From NCBI RefSeq assembly GCF_000807925.1, contig NZ_JRVC01000008.1, forward strand, positions 122,993-186,992: a DNA stretch of 64,000 bases, read 5' to 3'. Below the pieces are notes generated by a model. The model saw nothing but the letters and a program-made list of their open reading frames with translations. It was not told the origin of the DNA and ran no database searches. This DNA comes from Novosphingobium subterraneum (GTDB taxonomy: Bacteria; Pseudomonadota; Alphaproteobacteria; Sphingomonadales; Sphingomonadaceae). Within the stretch, counting starts at the first letter, position 1; each line of letters starts with the position of its first letter. This document shows, one piece after another, positions 57,213-64,000 of this stretch. The translations under genes were made by a program, and so were the position numbers.

Positions 57213-57697
57213 GCGAACCGACCACGATAGCCGATTTCAAGGCGAAGAAGCCAAATGGCGAAGTGATCGATCTGGCCGAGAAGAAGGGCAAGGTCTTGCT
57301 GGTGGTCAACACCGCGTCAAAGTGCGGCTTTACCCCGCAGTACGACGGGCTCGAGAAGCTGTGGAAGGACTATGGCGACCGGGGCTTCGAGGTGCTGGCC
57401 TTCCCCTGCAACCAGTTCGGCGGGCAGGAGCCGGGCTCGGCCGACGAGATCGAGAGCTTCTGCAAGGTCAACTTCGGCCTGAGCTTCCCGCTCATGGCCA
57501 AGATCGAGGTCAATGGCGACAATGCCGACCCGCTCTACGACTGGCTCAAGAAGGAAGCGCCGGGTGTGCTGGGCACGAAGGCGATCAAGTGGAACTTCAC
57601 CAAGTTCCTGATCGGCCGCGACGGCAAGGTCGTCCGCCGCTATGCGCCGACCGACAAGCCGGAAAGCATCGCGAAGGATATCGAAAAGCTGCTCTGA
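57209..57697 (+). CDS. Glutathione peroxidase family protein
   Basis: 162-residue thiol peroxidase of the GPx/BtuE family. VNTASKCGFTPQYDGL carries the peroxidatic Cys (not selenocysteine), AFPCNQFGGQEPG the second Cys motif, and KWNFTKFLIGRDGK the Trp/Asn of the active site. Only the two usual Cys positions suggest thioredoxin-type regeneration. Coupled to the small protein upstream; followed by a terminator. Confidence 0.94.
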   Translation: MSEPTTIADFKAKKPNGEVIDLAEKKGKVLLVVNTASKCGFTPQYDGLEKLWKDYGDRGFEVLAFPCNQFGGQEPGSADEIESFCKVNFGLSFPLMAKIEVNGDNADPLYDWLKKEAPGVLGTKAIKWNFTKFLIGRDGKVVRRYAPTDKPESIAKDIEKLL

Positions 57698-57724
57698 CAG
57701 CAGCATTCGGTTCGGGGGAAAAAC

Positions 57725-57757
57725 AGGCCGCGCCTCTCGCAAGAAGGCGGCCTTTTT
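57725..57757 (+). terminator. Intrinsic terminator after glutathione peroxidase gene
   Basis: AGGCCGC (57725-57731) pairs with GCGGCCT (57747-57753) around 15 bases, followed by five T residues. It lies 28 bases after the stop and just before dnaE, whose promoter must then overlap or follow it. Confidence 0.75.
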
Positions 57758-57772
57758 CCTACCTTGGCCGAC

Positions 57773-60700
57773 ATGCCCCACGCCCCCTTCGTTCCCTTGC
57801 GCATCTTCTCGTCCTACACGATGCTCGACGGAGCGATCGATCCCAAGGCGATTGCCAAGACGGCGGCGGAGCGGGGTTTTCCGGCGGCGGCGATTACCGA
57901 TCGCAACGGGCTCTATGGCAGCGTCGCCTATGCCAAGGCATGCAAGGACATGGGCGTGCAGCCCGTCATCGGCACGATGCTGGCGGTGGCGCGGCCCGAG
58001 CGTGATGGCGCGGCGACGGGGTTCGGAACTGCTGCACCGACCGTCGACTGGCTGGCGCTCTATGCGCAGGATGCACGCGGCTATGACAACTTGTGCCACC
58101 TCGTCAGCCGCGCGCATCTTGAGCGGCCTCTGGAGTTCGAGGCGCATGTCGTGCTGGCGGACCTCGTTGGCCACACCGATGGGCTGATCTGCCTGACCGC
58201 GGCGGGCGAGGGCGCGCTGGCGCGGCTGCTTGCGGGGCAGCAGCAGTCTGCGGCCGAAGCTTACCTCGATCGCTTGCAGGAACTGTTCCCCGAGCGGCTC
58301 TACATCGAGATCGCGCGGCGCAACGAGCCGGTGGAAGAGGCGTCTGAAGAGGCGCTGATCGATCTGGCCTATGCTCGAAACCTGCCGCTGGTGGCGACCA
58401 ATCCCGCCTGTTTTGCCGAGCGCGGGTTCTACGACGCGCACGATGCCATGCTGTGCATCGCCAGTTCCACCCACGTTGACAGCACCGACCGTCCGCGTTC
58501 CAGCAAGGAGTGGTGGATCAAGCCTGCGCCGGTAATGGAGGAAATCTTCAAGGACCTCCCCGAAGCGCTCGCCAACACGCTGGTCGTAGCACAGCGCTGC
58601 GCGGTGATGCCGCCCAAGCGCAAGCCGATCCTGCCGAGCCTTGCCGGTGACCAGGAAGGCGAGGCGCGGATGTGTGCCGAGGACAGCCGCAAGGGCCTCG
58701 TCCTGCGGTTGAAGCCCTATTACCCGGAAGCCGCCCACGCCGAGCTGGAGCGCGTGCTGTGCCTTGGCCCGGATGCCGAGCCGGGCGCTGCCGATTATCC
58801 GCAGCTCAATGTCGCGGGCGTGTGGGAGGAAGTGCTCGACTACCGCAAGCGGCTCGAGTTCGAGATCGCGATCATCAACCGCATGGGCTTCGGCGGCTAC
58901 TTCCTGATCGTGGCCGATTTCATCAAGTGGGCCAAGGAGAACGACATTCCGGTGGGGCCGGGGCGTGGTTCGGGCGCGGGCAGCCTTGTGGCATGGGCGC
59001 TGACCATCACCGACCTTGATCCGATCAAGCTGGGCCTGCTGTTCGAACGCTTCCTGAACCCGGAACGCGTCTCGATGCCGGACTTCGATATCGACTTCTG
59101 CGAAACCCGGCGCGGCGAGGTGATCCGCTATGTCCAGCGCAAGTACGGGCTGGATCACGTGGCGCAGATCATCACCTTCGGCAAGCTGAAGGCCCGCGCC
59201 GTGCTGCGCGATACCGGGCGCATCCTGCAGATGAGCTATGGGCAGACCGACCGCCTGTGCAAGATGGTGCCCAACCATCCGACCGACCCGTGGCCGCTGC
59301 CGCGCGCGCTGAACGGGGTGGTGGAACTCAAGCGCGAGTATGACCGCGATCCCGAGGTCAAGCGCCTGATCGACCTTGCGATGCAGCTGGAAGGCCTGCC
59401 GCGCAACAGCTCGACCCATGCGGCCGGCGTGGTGATCGGCGACCGCCCGCTGGCGCAGCTGGTGCCGCTCTACCGCGATCCTCGCTCGGACATGCCGGTG
59501 ACGCAGTTCGACATGAAGCATGTCGAGGATGCAGGCCTTGTGAAGTTCGACTTCCTCGGCCTCAAGACGCTGTCGGTGCTGCGCAAGGCGGTGGACCTGA
59601 TGGCCAAGCGCGGCATCAGCATCGACCTGTCGGCGCTCGCCTGGGATGACGAGCAGACCTACAAGCTGCTGCAGTCGGGCGATACGGTGGGCGTGTTCCA
59701 GCTGGAATCCGAAGGCATGCGGCGCACGCTGGCGGCAGTGAAGCCGACCAACTTCGGCGACATCATCGCGCTCGTCTCGCTCTATCGTCCCGGTCCGATG
59801 GACAACATCCCGCTGTTCGGGCGGCGCAAGAACGGCCTCGAAAGCATCGAGTATCCGCACGAGAAGCTGGCGGGAATTCTCGCCGAGACCTACGGGATCT
59901 TCGTCTACCAGGAACAGGTCATGCAGGCCGCGCAGATCCTGGCGGGCTATTCGCTCGGCGATGCAGACCTTCTGCGCCGCGCGATGGGCAAGAAGGTGCA
60001 GGCCGAGATGGACGCGCAGCGCCAGCGCTTCGTCGATGGCTGCAAGACGGTGTCCGACATTCCGGCGGCCAAGGCCAACGAACTGTTCGACTTGATCGAC
60101 AAGTTTGCAGGCTATGGCTTCAACAAGTCGCACGCTGCCGCTTACGCGCTGCTTGCCTACCAGACGGCGTGGCTGAAGACGCACTATCCGCACGAGTTCT
60201 ATGCGGCATCGATGTGCTTCGACATGCATCAGTCGGAAAAGCTCTCGGTCTTCGTCGACGACATGCGGCGCAATGGCGTGGCGCTGGCCGGGCCGGACAT
60301 CAACCATTCCGAGGCCGAGTTCACCGTCGAGCGGACGCAGGACGGCTTTGCCGTGCGCTATGCACTGGCGGGCCTGCGCAATGTGGGCGAGAAGGCGATG
60401 GAGCAGATCGTCGAGGAGCGCGAAGCGAACGGGCCCTTTGCTTCGCTCGACGACCTGTTCAAGCGCATTCCGGCAGGATCGATGAACCGGCGGCAGCTGG
60501 AAGCGCTGGCTGCGGGCGGTGCGCTCGATTGCCTTGAACCCAACCGCGCGCAGGTGATTGCCAATGCCGAACTGCTGATGGCGGTGGCGGACGAAGCGGC
60601 GCGCTCTCGCACGTCGGGGCAGGGTGGCCTGTTCGGCGGGGACGATCATGCCACGCCCGCCACGCGCCTTGCCGAGACGAAGCCGTGGAGCCGGGCCGAC

Positions 60701-61363
60701 CAGATGGCGGCGGAGCGCGAGAACTTCGGGTTCTATTTCGCGGCGCATCCGGTGGAAGAATATCGCGCCGTGGCTTCGGCCAACGGGGCGAGATCGTATG
60801 GCAGCCTGATGACCAGCAGTGGCGAGCCGGGCGGGCGTTCCGGCGCGGTCATGGCCGCGCTGGTGGAGAACGTGCAGAAGCGCAAGACGAAGAAGGGCAA
60901 GGACTTCGTCATGGCCGACTTCTCCGACAGTTCGGGGCTGTTCTCGGCCTCGTGCTTCGAGGAATCGCTTGTCGAGCCGTTCCAGCAATGGGCGAGGGAC
61001 GGGACCTGCGTGCTTCTCAATGTCGAACTTGACCGGCCCAATCCCGACGAGCCGCCGCGCGTGACGGTGCGGGGGGCAAGGCCGCTGGCTTCGGTGACAA
61101 GCTCGTCGCGGATGATGCTCAAGCTCGAGGTGAGCAAGCCCGAGGCGATCTCGGAGCTGGCGATGCTCCTGCCGCGTGGGTCTGGCGGGACGGGCGAAGT
61201 GCTGGCGCGCCTTCGGACTGGCGGACCCAAGGAGCCGCTCGTGCGGCTCGGCAATGATTTTAAACTGGACAGCGACTTAATCGAGCGATTGATTCCGATA
61301 GAAGGACTCGCCAATGTCGCCCTGACCGCAAGACCGGAAAGGCATCTGCGGCTGGTCGAATAA
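57773..61363 (+). CDS. dnaE: DNA polymerase III alpha subunit
   Basis: 1196-residue replicative polymerase of the DnaE1 type. The N-terminal PHP domain (1-270) begins FVPLRIFSSYTMLDG, where the metal-binding His residues of motif I are replaced by Pro and Phe. The polymerase core has GPGRGSGAGSLVAWAL and MPDFDIDFCE with the catalytic aspartates. A helix-hairpin-helix part, an OB fold and a C-terminal tail follow. ATG 57773 is preferred; a TTG at 57764 is possible. Only 15 bases separate it from the gpx terminator. Confidence 0.95.
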   Translation: MPHAPFVPLRIFSSYTMLDGAIDPKAIAKTAAERGFPAAAITDRNGLYGSVAYAKACKDMGVQPVIGTMLAVARPERDGAATGFGTAAPTVDWLALYAQDARGYDNLCHLVSRAHLERPLEFEAHVVLADLVGHTDGLICLTAAGEGALARLLAGQQQSAAEAYLDRLQELFPERLYIEIARRNEPVEEASEEALIDLAYARNLPLVATNPACFAERGFYDAHDAMLCIASSTHVDSTDRPRSSKEWWIKPAPVMEEIFKDLPEALANTLVVAQRCAVMPPKRKPILPSLAGDQEGEARMCAEDSRKGLVLRLKPYYPEAAHAELERVLCLGPDAEPGAADYPQLNVAGVWEEVLDYRKRLEFEIAIINRMGFGGYFLIVADFIKWAKENDIPVGPGRGSGAGSLVAWALTITDLDPIKLGLLFERFLNPERVSMPDFDIDFCETRRGEVIRYVQRKYGLDHVAQIITFGKLKARAVLRDTGRILQMSYGQTDRLCKMVPNHPTDPWPLPRALNGVVELKREYDRDPEVKRLIDLAMQLEGLPRNSSTHAAGVVIGDRPLAQLVPLYRDPRSDMPVTQFDMKHVEDAGLVKFDFLGLKTLSVLRKAVDLMAKRGISIDLSALAWDDEQTYKLLQSGDTVGVFQLESEGMRRTLAAVKPTNFGDIIALVSLYRPGPMDNIPLFGRRKNGLESIEYPHEKLAGILAETYGIFVYQEQVMQAAQILAGYSLGDADLLRRAMGKKVQAEMDAQRQRFVDGCKTVSDIPAAKANELFDLIDKFAGYGFNKSHAAAYALLAYQTAWLKTHYPHEFYAASMCFDMHQSEKLSVFVDDMRRNGVALAGPDINHSEAEFTVERTQDGFAVRYALAGLRNVGEKAMEQIVEEREANGPFASLDDLFKRIPAGSMNRRQLEALAAGGALDCLEPNRAQVIANAELLMAVADEAARSRTSGQGGLFGGDDHATPATRLAETKPWSRADQMAAERENFGFYFAAHPVEEYRAVASANGARSYGSLMTSSGEPGGRSGAVMAALVENVQKRKTKKGKDFVMADFSDSSGLFSASCFEESLVEPFQQWARDGTCVLLNVELDRPNPDEPPRVTVRGARPLASVTSSSRMMLKLEVSKPEAISELAMLLPRGSGGTGEVLARLRTGGPKEPLVRLGNDFKLDSDLIERLIPIEGLANVALTARPERHLRLVE

Positions 61364-61382
61364 GAACCGGATGGAGAGAGAG

Positions 61383-63002
61383 ATGACTCAGCAGCTTGGC
61401 GCAATGCAGGACTGGAAGCTGCGGGTCACACATCTGATAGACCACGCCGCGCGCGAACACGGTGCGCGCGAGATCGTCAGCCGCTGGGCCGATGGCAGCG
61501 AGACGCGGACCAACTGGGCCGGCATACGCCACGATGCGCTGCGCATGACGCAGGCCTTGCGCAAGCTTGGCGTGCAGCCCGGGGATCGGATCGCAACGCT
61601 GGCGATGAACCATCATCGGCATCTGGTTTCCTGGTACGGCGCGGTGGGCGTTGGCGGCATTCTCCACACGCTCAATCCCCGGCTGTTCGACGACCAGCTC
61701 GAATACATCGTCAATCATGCCGAAGACCGGGTGATGCTGTTCGACAAGGTCTGGGCGCCGATCGTCGAGCGGATGAAGCCGCGCTGGCCGACGGTCGAAC
61801 ACTACATCTGCTTTGACAGCAGCGAACCGGCGCTTCACTTCGAGGAATGGATTTCGGGCGAGGACGGCGTGGCCGAGTGGCACGACGGTGACGAGCGCGA
61901 TCCCTGCATGCTGTGCTATACCAGCGGCACCACCGGCAATCCCAAGGGCGTGCTCTATGAGCATCGCTCTACCATGCTCCATGCGCTGAGCGCGATCAGC
62001 CCGCCCGTGTTCGGGATGGACTGTCGCTCGGTCATGCTGCCGATCGTGCCGATGTTCCATGCCGCCAGCTGGGGCCTGCCCTGGGCCGGCGCGGCGGCAG
62101 GGGCCAAGTTCGTCTATTCGGCGGTGAACGACGGCGCAGTGCTGTGCGAGCTGATGAACCGCGAGAAGGTGACCTGTTCGGCCGGGGTGCCCACCGTGTG
62201 GCTGGCCCTGCTGCAGCATGTCGACACCCACAACGGTGGCGAAATCCCGCCGAGCTTGCAGACCATCGTCTGCGGCGGTTCGGCGATGCCGCGCGCGATG
62301 ATCGAGCGCTTCATGCGCGCCGGGCGCCGGGTGGCCCATGCCTGGGGCATGACCGAGACATCACCGATCGGCACGACGGGGGCCGAAACTTGGAACTGGG
62401 ACGAGCTTTCGTTCGACGAGCAGGTGACGGTCAAGGCGATGCAGGGGCGGCCGCCGTTCGGCGTGGAAATTCGCTGTGTCGATCTGGGCGATCCGGAGAA
62501 GGTCCTGCCGCGCGATGGCGTGACGGCGGGAGCCTTGCAGGTGCGCGGGCCGTGGATCGTCAAGCGCTACTTCAAGGCCGAGGCCGATGCGGTGGTGGCA
62601 GGGCAATGGTTCGATACCGGAGACGTAGGCCTGATCCATCCGGACGGAACCCTGCAACTGACCGATCGCACCAAGGACGTGATCAAGTCCGGCGGCGAAT
62701 GGATCAGCTCGGTCGAACTGGAGAATGCTGCGATCGGTCATCCGGCTGTGGCCGAGGCGGCAGCGATCGGCGTGTACCACCCGAAATGGGATGAGCGGCC
62801 GTTGCTGGTTGTGGTGAAAAAGCCGGGCGCCGAGTGCAATGAGGAAGAAATCCGCAGCTTCCTTGCGCAACATGTCGCCAAGTGGTGGGTGCCCGATGCG
62901 GTAGCCTTCGTGGAACAGATCCCGCACACGGGCACCGGCAAGATCAGCAAGAAGGACCTGCGCGAACAGTTCCGCGACTTCGTGTGGGACAAGGTGGCGT
63001 GA
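61383..63002 (+). CDS. AMP-dependent acyl-CoA synthetase
   Basis: 539-residue adenylate-forming ligase in the medium/long-chain fatty acyl-CoA synthetase group. [16 protein letters not shown] is the P-loop-like motif, [12 protein letters not shown] the A5 motif, and [20 protein letters not shown] plus [12 protein letters not shown] the hinge and C-terminal domain. The catalytic Lys is in [22 protein letters not shown] precedes the ATG. Substrate could be fatty or aromatic acid. Its stop overlaps the DUF1330 gene (GTGA). Confidence 0.93.
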   Translation: MTQQLGAMQDWKLRVTHLIDHAAREHGAREIVSRWADGSETRTNWAGIRHDALRMTQALRKLGVQPGDRIATLAMNHHRHLVSWYGAVGVGGILHTLNPRLFDDQLEYIVNHAEDRVMLFDKVWAPIVERMKPRWPTVEHYICFDSSEPALHFEEWISGEDGVAEWHDGDERDPCMLCYTSGTTGNPKGVLYEHRSTMLHALSAISPPVFGMDCRSVMLPIVPMFHAASWGLPWAGAAAGAKFVYSAVNDGAVLCELMNREKVTCSAGVPTVWLALLQHVDTHNGGEIPPSLQTIVCGGSAMPRAMIERFMRAGRRVAHAWGMTETSPIGTTGAETWNWDELSFDEQVTVKAMQGRPPFGVEIRCVDLGDPEKVLPRDGVTAGALQVRGPWIVKRYFKAEADAVVAGQWFDTGDVGLIHPDGTLQLTDRTKDVIKSGGEWISSVELENAAIGHPAVAEAAAIGVYHPKWDERPLLVVVKKPGAECNEEEIRSFLAQHVAKWWVPDAVAFVEQIPHTGTGKISKKDLREQFRDFVWDKVA

Positions 63003-63418
63003 GCGAGCGCCCGGTCTACATCGATCCGAGCCGCGAGAACTTCGAGGTCTTCAAGTCGCTGCCGCGCGACCGGCCGATCCACATGCTCAACCTGATCAAG
63101 TTCCGCGATCTTGCCGAATACCCGGAAGGGCACCCCAACCATGGCAAGGGCCTGACCGGGCGCGAGGCCTATGCGATCTACAAGGACGCGTTTCAGGCGC
63201 TGGTAAGGGATTCCGGGGCGGCGATGGTGTGGCACGCGCCGATGGAATGCGTTGTCACCGGGCCGCAGGGCGAGTGGGACGAGGCTTTCGTGATGGGCTA
63301 CCCCGACGCCGGGGCATTCTTTGCGATGGTGAAGGACGAGGCTTATGTCCGCGATGCGCTTCCGCATCGCACAGCGGCGGTGGCGGACAGCCGGTTGATC
63401 CGGTTCAACGGGGCTTAG
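62999..63418 (+). CDS. DUF1330 family protein
   Basis: 139-residue small alpha/beta (ferredoxin-like dimeric barrel) protein. It has IHMLNLIKFRDLAEYPEGHP and AYAIYKDAFQALVRDSGA, and a C-terminal DSRLIRF. The GTG start overlaps the acyl-CoA synthetase stop by four bases, so it is translated with it. Family function is unknown; the coupling suggests a role with the acyl-CoA product. Confidence 0.85.
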   Translation: MSERPVYIDPSRENFEVFKSLPRDRPIHMLNLIKFRDLAEYPEGHPNHGKGLTGREAYAIYKDAFQALVRDSGAAMVWHAPMECVVTGPQGEWDEAFVMGYPDAGAFFAMVKDEAYVRDALPHRTAAVADSRLIRFNGA

Positions 63419-63535
63419 CGTTTCCTTGGCGTGGAGCCGGGTGCCCACCCCGCTGCGACTAGCTTCACTACGTTCAGCAAGTCTCACGGCTCTCCCGCCT
63501 GGGGGAGGGCATCGCATCGCGGAACCCCGGTGCGC

Positions 63536-63607
63536 CCCCGCAAAGGCGGGGCCTCATTGGTTTACTGTGAGGTTCCGTAAGAACAACGAGGTCCCGCCTT
63601 CGCGGGG
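63536..63607. repeat. Long imperfect inverted repeat, REP/MITE-like
   Basis: A 24-base left arm (63536-63559, rich in CCCCGC and GGCGGGG) matches the reverse complement of 63584-63607 at 21 of 24 positions, around 24 bases. A smaller CTCCC/GGGAG hairpin lies just upstream at 63492-63507. Similar GC-rich palindromes recur between genes in sphingomonad genomes, from general knowledge. No terminal target duplication was seen. Confidence 0.55.
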
Positions 63608-64000
63608 ACGCCGCGAGGTGGCGCGAGAGATCATCCGCTGGCGAATGCGGACCATAACGCCTGTGGGAGTTCACAGATCGCGCGACCGGTGCGGTGCCGT
63701 TGTGGCACGCAAGGGATGGGGCGCGGGACCGGTTGCGAGTGGCCGGGGGCGGTTCCGGGCCCCTGATCGGCTCAGCCTGATGGTCGGACACATGCGAAAG
63801 GACGAAGCTTTGGCAGCGGCTCGCGTACTGCCTTAGCTTCTGGCAAGCGGCTGCGTGAAAAGAACCTGTCGTTTGTGCTGACACAGTCGCACAATCATGG
63901 CGGGTTCCGCATCCGCAGCGTCGCTCAGGGTTCGGCGCCGTGCTATCAGCCCTGGGTTGTCCTGTCTGTCCTTGGGTAACGGCAGGGTTTGCCCGGTGGG
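63608..64000. other. Intergenic DNA without a supported gene
   Basis: About 390 bases to the window edge after the inverted repeat. Reading frames here are short or lack ribosome sites and family resemblance. An ATG at 63897 opens a frame that runs off the edge (34 codons, Arg/Ser-rich), but nothing supports it as a gene. Confidence 0.5.

Noticed and set aside
57317..60988. Very long minus-strand frame opposite gpx and dnaE
   Set aside because: Antisense to a full-length polymerase with intact catalytic motifs; no ribosome site or domain in the antisense product.
63426..63836. 136-codon plus-strand frame in the terminal intergenic region
   Set aside because: Crosses the inverted repeat, has no family resemblance and has an Arg-rich composition typical of non-coding GC-rich DNA.
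63897..64000. ATG-opened frame running off the right edge
   Set aside because: No convincing ribosome site and no recognisable sequence in the 34 visible codons; cannot be supported without the next bases.

Overview
This 64 kb window is GC-rich, densely coded chromosomal DNA from an alphaproteobacterium. The gene set suggests a sphingomonad, most likely Novosphingobium or a close relative. The pointers are a fused rhamnulose-phosphate aldolase/dehydrogenase with a RhaI-type isomerase, a KorAB 2-oxoacid:ferredoxin oxidoreductase, a B3 metallo-beta-lactamase next to prmA, a MASE1 membrane protein, and short outward-facing inverted repeats in intergenic DNA. I saw no rRNA, tRNA, CRISPR array, prophage or insertion sequence.

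Layout. 1-6.2 kb: the end of ahpF, a secreted GH3 glycosidase, an orphan HerA-like ATPase, a secreted DUF3237 protein divergent from a MarR regulator, and a small cytochrome c. 6.2-18.2 kb: a rhamnoside-utilisation locus with rhaD fusion, rhaI, a GH106 alpha-L-rhamnosidase, a LacI regulator, a second GH3 glycosidase and a type-B carboxylesterase. A LacI-type operator lies in the divergent promoter region at 14283-14298. 18.2-30.3 kb: an Rrf2 regulator, bamD, a minus-strand envelope cluster (metallophosphoesterase, glycosyltransferase, DUF481 protein), the overlapping recN-GNAT-ligA-cinA run, an enoyl-CoA hydratase, and a B3 metallo-beta-lactamase translationally coupled to prmA.

30.3-46.2 kb: sdhCDA without sdhB, two secreted proteins of unknown function, a YpfJ-type metallopeptidase, 3-hydroxybutyrate dehydrogenase, an M28 peptidase, guaB, an RsmB-type methyltransferase, a small TPR protein, rppH with an HSL-type hydrolase, and korAB. 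46.2-64 kb: a YdjM-like membrane protein, PAP2 phosphatase, photolyase with cyclopropane synthase, PilZ protein, purF with an SDR, a stand-alone MASE1 protein, lolC(E)-lolD, two tandem small paralogues of unknown function coupled to glutathione peroxidase, dnaE, and an acyl-CoA synthetase coupled to a DUF1330 protein. The last 580 bases hold repeat-like intergenic DNA.

How the genes work together. The rhamnose locus is the one clearly accessory, substrate-specific module. Exported hydrolases would strip rhamnose, glucose and acyl groups from plant-type glycosides. The cytoplasmic isomerase and fused aldolase/dehydrogenase would take rhamnose to dihydroxyacetone phosphate and lactate. No rhamnulokinase, mutarotase or transporter is present here. 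Most other genes are housekeeping. The least explained items are the orphan HerA-like ATPase behind a nested hairpin, the tandem small paralogues before gpx, the output-less MASE1 protein, and a 34-codon membrane reading frame.
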